Positions 1 to 6,560 of a DNA stretch of 23,820 bases are shown in pieces. The first letter of the stretch is position 1; each line of letters opens with the position of its first letter. A program made the translations under genes and the position numbers. The notes below the pieces were generated by a model, which made no database searches, was not told the origin of the DNA, and was given only the letters and a program-made list of their open reading frames with translations. Origin of the DNA: an uncultured Desulfovibrionaceae bacterium (GTDB lineage: Bacteria > Desulfobacterota > Desulfovibrionia > Desulfovibrionales > Desulfovibrionaceae); contig CASQEL010000003.1 in the NCBI GenBank assembly GCA_949427775.1, positions 1 through 23,820 on the forward strand, given 5' to 3'.

Positions 1-56
1 GACGGCAGCGAGATTGAATGAAACCGGAGAGTTTCATTCGAGAAATGCTCTAATGC
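1..56 (-). repeat. Family A repeat, partial copy at window edge
   Basis: Positions 1-41 are the exact reverse complement of positions 8635-8675, and the match continues to 56 if a 3-base insertion (about 42-44) is allowed. It contains the hairpin GAATGAAAC / GTTTCATTC and ends with the characteristic ATGCTCTAA motif (45-53), the same outer end seen at 8626-8634. The other end lies outside the window. It sits directly after the trpB stop codon. No coding potential is evident. Confidence 0.85.
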
Positions 57-61
57 AAACA

Positions 62-1270
62 TCAGTCGTTCGGAACAACCAATCCCTCAGCCACCATGCG
101 TTCAATCTGGGCCACATCCTTGTCGCCGCGCCCGGACAGCGTGACCAGCACTTGGGCGTCGCGCGGCATCTGCGGCGCTATTTTCAGCGCATGGGCCACA
201 GCATGGGCGGATTCCAGCGCGGGGATGATGCCCTCAGTCCGGGACAGGGCAAAGAACGCCCGCACGGCCTCTTCGTCACTGACGCTGACAAACTCGGCTC
301 TCCCGGTATCTTTAAGATGGGACAAAAGGGGACTCACGCCGGGATAGTCCAGCCCCGCCGAGATGGAGTGCACCTGCGCGGGTTCCCCGGCCTCATCCTT
401 GAGCATATAGGCTTTGTAACCGTGGATGATGCCCGGCTCTCCGACGCATAACGTGGCGGCATGATTGCCGTACGTCAGCCCGCGCCCGCCGGGTTCAACG
501 CCGATGAGCCGCACGTCCGCATCGTCCAGATAGTGGGTGAACGAGCCCACGGCATTGGAACCGCCGCCCACGCAGGCCAGCACGGCATCGGGCAGGCGTC
601 CCGTCTGCTGCAACATCTGAAGGCGGGATTCCTCGCTGATGACGGACTGAAAATACCCCACCATACTGGGATAGGGATGTGGTCCGACGGCCGAGCCCAA
701 CAGATAGAACGTCGTGTCGAGATGGGCGAGCAAATCTTCAATAGCCAGATCCACCGCTTCCTTGAGGCCCTTGTACCCCTGCGTGGCGGCCACCACGTGT
801 GCCCCCATCATTTCCATGCGGAAGACATTGAGACGTTGCCGCTCAATATCCTTTTCACCCATATAGACGACGCACTCCATGCCCATGAGGGCCGCCGTGG
901 CCGCTGTGGCCACGCCGTGCTGTCCCGCCCCGGTTTCCGCGATAATGCGTTTTTTGCCCATACGCCGGGCAAGCAGAATCTGCCCCAGCGTGTTGTTGAC
1001 CTTATGCGCGCCGAGATGGTTGAGATCTTCGCGTTTGAGCCAGATCCGGGCGCCGCCGCACCGCCGGGTCAGATTCTCGCAGAGAAATACAGGTGTGGCC
1101 CGGCCCTGATACTGGGCCATGTAGCGCTGCCGCTCCCGGACGAACTCCGGATCGTCCTTGTAACGGACGAAGGCCGCGGCGATTTCGTCCAGCGCCGCTT
1201 TCAGTTCCTGAGGAACAAACTGGCCGCCGTAGGGGCCGAAATAACCGGTAGCGTCAACCTGCTCTGCCAT
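62..1270 (-). CDS. trpB: Tryptophan synthase beta chain
   Basis: Catalyses the last step of tryptophan synthesis: PLP-dependent condensation of indole with L-serine, normally in an alpha2-beta2 complex with TrpA in the cytoplasm. The 402-aa length and the opening residues (YFGPYGGQFVPQEL from residue 10) fit the canonical TrpB1 type. The PLP lysine is K90 in HLGAHK, the catalytic glutamate is E112 in AETGAGQHG, and the phosphate-binding loop GGGSNAVG is at 235-242. A GGAGG ribosome-binding site precedes the ATG at 1270. A family A repeat begins within a few bases of the stop, so a tightly coupled trpA is not visible; trpA could lie beyond the window edge. A separate promoter lies upstream, so the gene can be expressed from its own transcript. 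Identity is near certain; operon membership is unknown. Confidence 0.97.
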   Translation of the reverse strand: MAEQVDATGYFGPYGGQFVPQELKAALDEIAAAFVRYKDDPEFVRERQRYMAQYQGRATPVFLCENLTRRCGGARIWLKREDLNHLGAHKVNNTLGQILLARRMGKKRIIAETGAGQHGVATAATAALMGMECVVYMGEKDIERQRLNVFRMEMMGAHVVAATQGYKGLKEAVDLAIEDLLAHLDTTFYLLGSAVGPHPYPSMVGYFQSVISEESRLQMLQQTGRLPDAVLACVGGGSNAVGSFTHYLDDADVRLIGVEPGGRGLTYGNHAATLCVGEPGIIHGYKAYMLKDEAGEPAQVHSISAGLDYPGVSPLLSHLKDTGRAEFVSVSDEEAVRAFFALSRTEGIIPALESAHAVAHALKIAPQMPRDAQVLVTLSGRGDKDVAQIERMVAEGLVVPND

Positions 1271-1313
1271 GGAAAGATCCTCCGAAAAAACAGTGATGAT
1301 ATTTGTTGCATTT

Positions 1314-1343
1314 TGTATACAGTATTCATTTATAACGGGTCAA
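1314..1343 (-). promoter_or_regulatory. Putative sigma-70 promoter of trpB
   Basis: On the minus strand TTGACC (1338-1343) and TATACA (1314-1319) are separated by 18 bases, about 45 bases before the trpB start. The region is AT-rich compared with its surroundings. No leader peptide with Trp codons or attenuator hairpin was seen between the promoter and trpB, so regulation would have to be by a repressor or by other means. Confidence 0.5.
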
Positions 1344-1424
1344 GCAAAAATTCCGCCCCGTAATCCCTGGTTATTCCTCTTTCTTCAGGCCGATGATGAC
1401 GCTTTTCACGCTGAAAATGCCCCA

Positions 1425-1590
1425 GGTCCGCGAAAAGCCGAATTTTTTCGGCCTGCAAGGCGCAAGGCAAACATCGGCCGAAGCCGTATTGAATATGCCG
1501 CAAGGTCAATGGCGGCCTTGCAACGCCGCGGGACGGAAAAAAGGCGGCTTTGCGGCAGGCGAAGTACTGAGGGCTGACCCTAAACAGGTA
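1425..1590 (+). repeat. Family B dispersed repeat, copy 1
   Basis: About 160 bases align with 22598-22752. The shared blocks include CGCAAGGTCAAT and CTTGCAACGCCGCGGGACGG, plus TTGCGGCAGG and AGGGCTG. Copy 1 ends with GAGGGCTGACCCTAAACAG, and the inverse of that sequence opens copy 2, so the element seems to have related inverted ends. Internal hairpins include AGCCGAA / TTCGGCC and GCCGC / GCGGC. A 1-base length difference between the copies within a conserved block argues against a coding sequence, although an antisense frame is open. Confidence 0.8.
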
Positions 1591-1667
1591 ACGCCCCAAC
1601 GGGTGACAACCGGCAAAAGAGTTCGACAACAAATGGCGGAATGGTTATCGTGAAGGCGAGGCGAACG

Positions 1668-1829
1668 ATGAAATATAAAAAGAAGCTCAAGCGGGTTGCA
1701 GATGCTCTCGAAAAAATGGGCGTTGCAGGAATAGCTGTGGCCCTCTTTCAGGGAAAAGAAGTTGGTCCTTCGGTCTTTTTTGCTGCATTCATGTGTCTGT
1801 TGGTGAGCATTTACCTCACGGAGGATTGA
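1668..1829 (+). CDS. Small membrane protein, 53 aa
   Basis: An unrecognised small protein. It starts with a lysine-rich, probably amphipathic N-terminus (KYKKKLKRVADALEKMG), followed by a hydrophobic stretch AGIAVALF and a clear C-terminal transmembrane segment around residues 35-50, and ends with the acidic YLTED. The ATG at 1668 is preferred over the in-frame ATG at 1641 because GGCGAGG lies just before it and because 1641 adds only nine residues of no obvious character. A second tiny membrane gene follows after one base, so the two probably act as a pair. I recall similar adjacent small membrane-protein pairs in other bacteria but know no function for them; this is recall and not checked. 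Confidence 0.65.
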   Translation: MKYKKKLKRVADALEKMGVAGIAVALFQGKEVGPSVFFAAFMCLLVSIYLTED

Positions 1830-1830
1830 T

Positions 1831-1914
1831 ATGACGACAGGATGGATTATTTTTACTCTTATCGGTATTGCCCTCAGCGTATATGGTATCTATCTGAAGC
1901 ACAGATCCAACTAG
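1831..1914 (+). CDS. Very small single-pass membrane protein, 27 aa
   Basis: The product begins MTTGWIIFTLIGIALSVYGI and ends with the basic tail YLKHRSN, a classic single transmembrane helix with a positively charged, presumably cytoplasmic, end. GGAGG at 1820-1824 lies inside the last codons of the preceding gene, six bases before this ATG, and only one base separates the two genes, so translation is likely coupled. The stop TAG lies within a CTAG that begins the downstream hairpin cluster. Function is unknown. The strong ribosome-binding site and the coherent helix make it likely to be a real gene despite its size. Confidence 0.65.
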   Translation: MTTGWIIFTLIGIALSVYGIYLKHRSN

Positions 1915-2065
1915 TGCCGCATAACACAAAATACTTCGTATTTTGCGTCAAGATCATTCGCCGAAAAACGCGGTTTTCGGCTCATTCACGGCGACTACGC
2001 CGCCGCGCCATGCTCTCGCATGGCGGCTAGTACACAGAAACTTTAGATGTTTCTGTGTACTAGCC
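1911..2065 (+). repeat. Cluster of consecutive hairpins (mosaic element)
   Basis: Successive stem-loops are: CAAAATAC / GTATTTTG (1927-1945), GCCGAAAA / TTTTCGGC with a 6-base loop (1960-1981), GCCATGC / GCATGGC (about 2007-2024), and a perfect 17-bp stem, GGCTAGTACACAGAAAC with its complement (2025-2065). The second hairpin and its CTCATTC linker match 8679-8710, but the stem bases differ in a compensating manner. CTAG occurs at 1911, 2027 and 2060, and CCGC / GCGG follow or precede the first two, suggesting an element boundary. It forms the 3' region of the small-gene pair. Confidence 0.75.
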
Positions 2066-2084
2066 ATACAACAACATCACCTAT

Positions 2085-2114
2085 AAGGGCGACTCTCCGG
2101 AGCCGCCCTTTTTT
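2085..2114 (+). terminator. Rho-independent terminator after small-gene pair
   Basis: The stem AAGGGCG (2085-2091) pairs with CGCCCTT (2104-2110), with an inner CTCCGGAG, and is followed directly by a run of T residues. It is oriented to end plus-strand transcripts from the two small genes. Confidence 0.8.
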
Positions 2115-2161
2115 GTATGGAGAAAACCCCCCGCTAGGCGGGGGGGGCTCCATACAAAAAA
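2109..2161. repeat. Nested inverted repeat between two terminators
   Basis: The outer arms TTTTTTGTATGGAG (2109-2122) and CTCCATACAAAAAA (2148-2161) are perfect 14-bp complements. Inside, CCCCCCGC (2127-2134) pairs with GCGGGGGG (2138-2145) around a TAG loop. The outer arms overlap the T-tracts of the two facing terminators (2085-2114 on plus, 2155-2187 on minus), giving a symmetrical transcription barrier. Confidence 0.8.
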
Positions 2162-2187
2162 AGGGCTAGGCTTATGCCTAACCCCTT
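2155..2187 (-). terminator. Rho-independent terminator of tRNA-Phe
   Basis: On the minus strand AAGGGGTTAGG, a short loop, CCTAGCCCTT and then a run of T residues begin about 9 bases after the tRNA CCA end. This is the expected place and shape for ending the tRNA transcript. Confidence 0.85.
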
Positions 2188-2195
2188 AAAATTTC

Positions 2196-2271
2196 TGGTG
2201 CCGAGGGACAGAATTGAACTGCCGACACGGGGATTTTCAGTCCCCTGCTCTACCAACTGAGCTACCTCGGC
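2196..2271 (-). tRNA. tRNA-Phe (GAA)
   Basis: The 76-base cloverleaf is read on the minus strand. The acceptor stem GCCGAGG pairs with CCTCGGC, the D-loop has AGCTCAGTTGGTAGAGC, and the anticodon arm GGGGA-CTGAAAA-TCCCC carries GAA. The T-arm contains GTTCAATTC, and CCA is encoded at the 3' end (2196-2198). It has its own promoter and terminator, so it is transcribed alone. Confidence 0.97.
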
Positions 2272-2283
2272 GCACGCGGAGTT

Positions 2284-2313
2284 CTTTTACGCAAAAGTAT
2301 GCCGGCTTGGCAA
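2284..2313 (-). promoter_or_regulatory. Putative promoter of tRNA-Phe
   Basis: On the minus strand TTGCCA (2308-2313) and TAAAAG (2284-2289) are spaced by 18 bases. The -10 element ends 12 bases before the mature tRNA 5' end, a normal distance for a short tRNA leader. Confidence 0.5.
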
Positions 2314-2424
2314 GCTTTTTTTTGCGAAAAACGTACACTCTATCTTTTTTGAACATATGGCTCTGATATTACTCGCACAATGCACACTCTGAAATCCTTC
2401 GGCGCGCTCCGATTTCGTCGACTT

Positions 2425-2575
2425 GGAGCATTTTCAGGTTGAAAATGCTCTGCCGACTGCGAGAGCAGGCGGCCGCCGCGAAGGCATAAGTGCAATTTAT
2501 TTACGCTGTTACATACCGGAGCGAGCGTGTCTTCAACTTTGACTTTGTAAAAAGTCAAAATGAATCCGCTCTAAG
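2425..2575 (+). repeat. Family A repeat, long copy
   Basis: It is bounded by GGAGCA (2425-2430) and CGCTCTAAG (2567-2575), a degenerate inverted pair. It opens with the hairpin AGCATTTTC / GAAAATGCT (2428-2449) and holds GACTTT / AAAGTC near its end. The block at 2504-2532 (ACGCTGTTACATACCGGAGC onward) is nearly identical to 23162-23190 in the short copy. The element creates an artificial upstream extension of the clcA reading frame. Confidence 0.75.
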
Positions 2576-2692
2576 GAACAAAAGCCATGAAAATTCCTTG
2601 AAGTCCACAGCAATGCGGAGAATACTCCGGCAGAGCCGGGGCGCATTCCCGGCCTGTTCTCATCCTGACGGCATGTACGCCTTGAAAGTATC

Positions 2693-2720
2693 CCCGCGGC
2701 GGAACACTGTTCGCCGCGGG
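2693..2720 (+). other. GC-rich hairpin in clcA upstream region
   Basis: CCCGCGGCG (2693-2701) pairs perfectly with CGCCGCGGG (2712-2720). There is no T-tract, so it is not an obvious terminator. It lies about 90 bases before the chosen clcA start. Apart from this hairpin and the family A repeat, 2272-2810 shows no supported gene. Confidence 0.5.
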
Positions 2721-2810
2721 CTGATTTCGCGGCCGCCCTTGCCGGAGCAAGGTCGGCATAACGTGTACCTGATTTCATTCGGCACACGCTATAAACACAG
2801 AGGTCGGTCA

Positions 2811-4193
2811 ATGTCCCCGTGGCCCAAATATCCTCCTGTTCTGCGGGAAATGCAGGATCTCCGCAATGAAGGCGTGGTTCGCCTCCTGTTTCAGGCTCTG
2901 GTCGTGGGCGGAGGCTCCGGCGCAGTCATCGGGTGTTTCCGCGCCTGGTACACCTACACCAACGCGAAGGTCGTGGGCCTGCTCCAGGGCAGCGATCTCT
3001 ATTCCCTTCCGGGGGTCCTGGCCGTGTTCGGCGCGCTCCTGGCATTGGCGCTGGTTGTGGGCCAGATGGTCCGGAAGATTCCGCTAATCAGCGGCAGCGG
3101 CATTCCCCAGGTGGAATTGGCGCTGTCCGGGCGTCTGCCCATGCCCTGGCTGCGCATCCTGATCGGCAAATTCATCGGCACATGGCTTTCACTTACCGGC
3201 GGCCTGTCCGTGGGGAGGGAAGGCCCCTGCATCCAGATGGGCGCCGCCGTGGGCTGCGGCTTCGGCCATCTCTGGCGCAGCACTCCTCATAATGCCCCCC
3301 GGTATCTCATCGCCGGCAGCGTGGCCGGACTGACCGCCGCGTTCGGCGCGCCCGTGGCGGGCATGCTCTTTGCGTTTGAAGAAATAAAATCCATCGTCAG
3401 CGCGCCTCTGCTGCTGTTTACCTCGGCGGCGGCCGCCGCCGCGTGGTTTGTAGTCGACCAATTGTTCGGCTTCGGGCTGGTCTTTCCCTTTGCCGCGCTC
3501 GTCCCTCTGCGTTGGGGGCAAATCTGGCTCGCCGTGCCGCTGGGGATAACCCTGGGATGTTTCGGGGCGCTGTACAACGCCCTCCTGATGTCCGCCACTC
3601 GCCGTTACGACAGGCAGACCCTGTTGCCCGCGCCGCTGAAACAGCTGTTGCCTTTCTTTCTCAGCGGCGTCCTCCTGTACTGCTATCCCCATGTGCTCGT
3701 CGGCGTGGGCATTTCCACCACGGCGCTGGAAAGCAACGCCCTGCCCCTTGCCGCTCTGGCGCTCCTGTTGCTGATAAAAATCGCCTTTTCCATCGTCAGT
3801 TTTGCCTCCGGCGTGCCGGGCGGCCTGCTCATGCCCATGTTGGGCATCGGAAGTCTGATCGGCGCCTGTCTGGGCAGTCTGGCCGTATCTCTGGAATTAC
3901 TCGACGCCGCCCAGCTTGCCGGAGTACTGGTGCTGTGCATGGGCGGACTGTTTGCTTCCACGGTTCGCGCGCCCCTGACCGGCGCGGCCCTGGTGGTGGA
4001 AATGAGCGGCGCGCTCCACTCCGTGCCGGAGCTGCTGATCGTCGTGGTTCTCGCCACCCTGACGGCCAACCGCATGGGGTCCTTTCCCATATACGATTCG
4101 CTGAAGCGGCGCATTATGAAAACCAAAGCCCGGCATCATCCCCGCCATACGCACATGTTACGGCGAAACTTCCCCGTCCGTCTCTGCAAGTGA
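2811..4193 (+). CDS. ClC-family chloride/proton antiporter
   Basis: A 460-aa polytopic inner-membrane protein of the ClC family. The three anion-pathway motifs are present: GSGIP (95-99), GREGP with the gating glutamate E137 (135-139), and GVPGGLLMP (334-342). The tandem FEE (189-191) supplies E191, matching the proton glutamate E203 of the E. coli antiporter, and FPIYDSL provides Y428 in the place of Y445. Together these favour an antiporter over a channel. The ATG at 2811, behind GAGG, is chosen because the open frame upstream is family A repeat and leader sequence without ClC similarity; the total length then fits the family. Known roles of the family include acid resistance and anion homeostasis; the role here is inferred. 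No partner gene is adjacent in an operon-like arrangement. Confidence 0.93.
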   Translation: MSPWPKYPPVLREMQDLRNEGVVRLLFQALVVGGGSGAVIGCFRAWYTYTNAKVVGLLQGSDLYSLPGVLAVFGALLALALVVGQMVRKIPLISGSGIPQVELALSGRLPMPWLRILIGKFIGTWLSLTGGLSVGREGPCIQMGAAVGCGFGHLWRSTPHNAPRYLIAGSVAGLTAAFGAPVAGMLFAFEEIKSIVSAPLLLFTSAAAAAAWFVVDQLFGFGLVFPFAALVPLRWGQIWLAVPLGITLGCFGALYNALLMSATRRYDRQTLLPAPLKQLLPFFLSGVLLYCYPHVLVGVGISTTALESNALPLAALALLLLIKIAFSIVSFASGVPGGLLMPMLGIGSLIGACLGSLAVSLELLDAAQLAGVLVLCMGGLFASTVRAPLTGAALVVEMSGALHSVPELLIVVVLATLTANRMGSFPIYDSLKRRIMKTKARHHPRHTHMLRRNFPVRLCK

Positions 4194-4256
4194 GCGCTCA
4201 CGCCTGTACTATTTTATATGCAATACGCCGAAATGACATATTTTTTAAAAAAACAC

Positions 4257-4284
4257 TTGCAATATCGCCGTATTCCTGTAATTC
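4257..4284 (+). promoter_or_regulatory. Putative promoter of the PaaK-like gene
   Basis: TTGCAA (4257-4262) and TAATTC (4279-4284) are spaced by 16 bases, with TG just before the second hexamer, within an AT-rich gap 40 bases upstream of the start codon. There is no clear terminator after clcA in this gap, so some read-through is possible. GTGAGC and GCTCAC form a 12-bp palindrome across the clcA stop (4190-4201). Confidence 0.4.
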
Positions 4285-4323
4285 TTCCCATCTTTCTGAT
4301 TATTTTATTCGGAGTACGTCACC

Positions 4324-5589
4324 ATGACACGGAAAGATCGCACTGAAGGCATCTACAGCCGCCGCGAGGTGCTCGACGAAAGCGAGCGCCGTCAGTACTG
4401 TCTGATTCAGCTCAAGGATCTGCTCTCCTACGCCTACCGGTATTCGGAAGACGTCAAAAAACGCTTTGATCGCGCCCAGTTCAACGTGGAAAAATTCAAG
4501 ACGCTGGCCGACATAAAGCATATTCCCATTCTGAAGAAAAAAGAGCTGATCTTCCTCCAGTCCATGGGCCCCCGCCTGGGCGGTCTGCTGACCAAGGATA
4601 TCGGCGACCTGAAACGCATTTTCCTTTCCCCCGGCCCCATCTTCGATCCCGAAGACCGCGGCGAGGACTACTGGGGGTACACCGAAGCGTTTTACTCCGT
4701 GGGCTACCGCCCCGGAGATGCGGTTCAGGTGACGTTCAACTACCATCTTTCCCCGGCCGGGCTTATGTTTGAAGAACCCCTGCGCAACCTCGGCTGCGCG
4801 GTCATCCCGGCCGGACCGTCGGACGCGGCCACACAGTTGGACATCATGCAGAAATTGCGCGTGTCCGGCTACGTGGGCACGCCCAGCTATCTCATGCACC
4901 TGGCCCAGAAGGCGGAAGAAAAGGGCCTGAACCTGCGCAAGGATCTGTTCCTGGAAGTGGCCTTCGTCACCGGCGAGCGCCTTTCGGAAAAAATGCGCAA
5001 CCAGATGGAAAAGAAGTATGACTTGATCATGCGGCAGGGCTACGGCACCGCCGATGTGGGCTGCATCGGCTACGAATGCTTCCACAAGACCGGCCTGCAT
5101 ATCGCCAACCGCTGTTATGTGGAAATCTGCCATCCGGACACGGGCATTCCGCTGAAGGACGGCGAAGTGGGCGAAATCGTGGTGACGGCCTTCAACAAGA
5201 CCTATCCCCTGATCCGTCTGGCCACGGGCGACCTGTCCTACATCGACCGTTCTCCCTGCGCCTGCGGCCGCACCAGCCCGCGCCTGGGCAGCATCGTGGG
5301 CCGCGTGGACACCACCGCCCGCATCAAGGGCATGTTCGTGTACCCGCACCAGGTGGAACAGGTCATGAGCCGGTTCGAAGAGATCAAGCGCTGGCAGATC
5401 GAAGTCACCAATCCCGGCGGCATCGACGAAATGGTGCTGTTTATCGAAACCAGCAACTTCAAGCGCGAAGACGAGCTGCTGCATCAGTTCCGCGAAAAGA
5501 TCAAGCTGCGCCCGGAACTACGCGTTCTCGCTCCCGGCAGTCTGCCCCCGCAGATACGCCCCATCGAAGACAAGCGCGAGTGGGACTGA
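4324..5589 (+). CDS. PaaK-like phenylacetate-CoA ligase / F390 synthetase family protein
   Basis: A 421-aa adenylate-forming enzyme of the PaaK branch of the ANL superfamily, expected to activate an aromatic or other carboxylate with ATP and then transfer it to CoA. Family signatures are YVGTPSYLMHLAQ (183-195), VTGERL (215-220), GYGTADVG (239-246), ATGDLS (300-305) and the hinge region CACGRTSPRLGSIVGRVD (312-329) with KGMFVYP (335-341). The usual Ser/Thr/Gly-rich ATP loop near residue 100 is absent; this position reads RIFLSPGPIFDPEDRG. Enzymes with this replacement may belong to a variant subfamily, so the substrate should not be assumed to be phenylacetate. CACG gives a Cys pair that is common in PaaK. 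GGAG precedes the ATG. It appears monocistronic, with strong terminators downstream. Confidence 0.85.
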   Translation: MTRKDRTEGIYSRREVLDESERRQYCLIQLKDLLSYAYRYSEDVKKRFDRAQFNVEKFKTLADIKHIPILKKKELIFLQSMGPRLGGLLTKDIGDLKRIFLSPGPIFDPEDRGEDYWGYTEAFYSVGYRPGDAVQVTFNYHLSPAGLMFEEPLRNLGCAVIPAGPSDAATQLDIMQKLRVSGYVGTPSYLMHLAQKAEEKGLNLRKDLFLEVAFVTGERLSEKMRNQMEKKYDLIMRQGYGTADVGCIGYECFHKTGLHIANRCYVEICHPDTGIPLKDGEVGEIVVTAFNKTYPLIRLATGDLSYIDRSPCACGRTSPRLGSIVGRVDTTARIKGMFVYPHQVEQVMSRFEEIKRWQIEVTNPGGIDEMVLFIETSNFKREDELLHQFREKIKLRPELRVLAPGSLPPQIRPIEDKREWD

Positions 5590-5620
5590 CGCCCCTCCGC
5601 CCACCGCAACCATGCACAGG

Positions 5621-5694
5621 AGCGGCCCACAGGGGCCGCTTCTGCTTGTGACGCCCGCAAACAAAAAAAACAACGCCGAAGCGTTGTTTTTTTT
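5621..5694. terminator. Two hairpins; the second is a bidirectional terminator
   Basis: AGCGGCCC (5621-5628) pairs with GGGCCGCT (5633-5640). It is followed by CAACGC (5671-5676) pairing with GCGTTG (5681-5686), flanked by eight A residues on the left and eight T residues on the right. The second hairpin can stop the plus-strand PaaK-like gene and, in reverse, the minus-strand TPR gene. Confidence 0.85.
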
Positions 5695-5719
5695 GCAATT
5701 TCTCGTACTCCCTTAGGGG

Positions 5720-5759
5720 GATTTTCCGGCCTCGCACACCCGCACGGGGCCGGAAAATC
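5720..5759. repeat. Strong inverted repeat between convergent genes
   Basis: GATTTTCCGGCC (5720-5731) and GGCCGGAAAATC (5748-5759) are perfect 12-bp complements around a 16-base loop. An outer pair, TACTCCC near 5706 and GGGAGTA near 5775, could extend the structure. It lacks a T-tract and is additional to the terminator next to it. Confidence 0.75.
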
Positions 5760-5825
5760 GAGTGGGGAGGGGAGTATCTTGCAGCTGCGCGCGGAGCGTC
5801 AAAACGCGCCGCCGAGCAAAATGCT

Positions 5826-6389
5826 CTACGCAGCCATGCTGTCGAACAGTTCTTTGGCGCTGACGTTGGCAGGATTGCTGCCCAGCACGGATTCCAGATA
5901 GCCGCGGGCTTCGTCGCGACGACCGAGAGAGATGAGGCATCCGGCCAGGGTCACGCGCACGGCCTCATCACTGGGATTGACTTCAAGGCAGGCGGACAGA
6001 TACGGCGTCACCCGCTCCAAGCAGGAAAGATTGTAGCCTTCACGCACCAGGCAGTTCATGGCCACCATGTTTTCCGGATTGCGATCCAGGGCGCGGGCGA
6101 AGTATTCAAAGGCTTCCGCATGGGAGCCCTGTTCCATCAGCACCAGGCCGATGCCGCTCAGCGTCTTGTCGTTTTCTTCAATGGACGAAGCTTTATTGTA
6201 CAGCACCAGGGCGTCGTCGAGTTTGCCGCGCTGCACGGCGATGGTCGCCAGCCCCAGATAGGGAGCGCACTGTTCGCCATTATTGCCGGCGGCCTTGCGG
6301 TAATATTCTTCCGCTTTGTCCAGGTCGCCCATGAACAGATAACATTCGCCCAATTCCTTATTGATTTCATAATCAAGATGATTGCTCAT
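5826..6389 (-). CDS. Tetratricopeptide-repeat protein
   Basis: A 187-aa soluble protein built almost wholly of TPR units. Clear ones are at about residues 8-41 (LGECYLFMGDLDKAEEYYRKA), 42-73 (YLGLATIAVQRGKLDDALVL), 76-108 (GIGLVLMEQGSHAEAFEYF) and 142-175 (VRVTLAGCLISLGRRDEARG). Such arrays mediate protein-protein contacts; the partner is not deducible. The ATG at 6389 is chosen because GAGGGG precedes it and the TPR array begins soon after; the frame stays open further upstream but that part looks like leader sequence. There is no signal peptide or membrane helix. A sigma-54-like promoter and a leader hairpin lie upstream, suggesting regulated expression apart from cmk-hisC. The stop overlaps a TGCTCTA motif like the family A ends. 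Confidence 0.85.
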   Translation of the reverse strand: MSNHLDYEINKELGECYLFMGDLDKAEEYYRKAAGNNGEQCAPYLGLATIAVQRGKLDDALVLYNKASSIEENDKTLSGIGLVLMEQGSHAEAFEYFARALDRNPENMVAMNCLVREGYNLSCLERVTPYLSACLEVNPSDEAVRVTLAGCLISLGRRDEARGYLESVLGSNPANVSAKELFDSMAA

Positions 6390-6424
6390 GGCATTCGCTC
6401 CCCTCAAAGAGTAGTCTTTTTTAC

Positions 6425-6470
6425 GCACCGCGCTTCTCCCACGTACAGCGGCGAAGGCCGCTTGCGGTGC
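6425..6470 (-). other. Leader hairpin upstream of the TPR gene
   Basis: GCACCGC (6425-6431) pairs with GCGGTGC (6464-6470), and AGCGG / CCGCT form an inner stem at about 6447-6462. The hairpin lies between the proposed sigma-54 start site (about 6476) and the start codon at 6389, within a leader of roughly 87 bases. It could be post-transcriptional control; no known riboswitch was recognised. Confidence 0.45.
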
Positions 6471-6486
6471 TGGTGTCCCGAAGTAA

Positions 6487-6502
6487 TGCACCACGCGTGC
6501 CA
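6487..6502 (-). promoter_or_regulatory. Sigma-54-like (-24/-12) promoter of the TPR gene
   Basis: The minus strand reads TGGCACGCGTGGTGCA. The -24 half TGGCACG is a perfect match to the known consensus, and the -12 half GTGCA differs from TTGCA by one base. The invariant GG and GC are exactly 10 bases apart. Transcription would need RpoN plus an enhancer-binding activator; no activator gene is in the window. Confidence 0.55.
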
Positions 6503-6560
6503 AAGAAAAAAACTTCTGTAAATTCTGCCTGATGATGAAAGGGCCATAGGGCGGGCAGGC

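Noticed and set aside
1271..1424. Possible tryptophan attenuator or riboswitch before trpB
   Set aside because: No short Trp-rich leader frame and no terminator/antiterminator pair was seen between the promoter and the gene.
1330..1632. 100-codon minus-strand frame over family B copy 1
   Set aside because: The equivalent frame is broken by a 1-base indel in copy 2, and there is no ribosome-binding site; it is likely a repeat artefact.
2490..2810. Open frame extending clcA upstream by 107 codons
   Set aside because: It runs through a family A repeat and leader sequence with no ClC similarity, and the start at 2811 has a ribosome-binding site and gives the family length.
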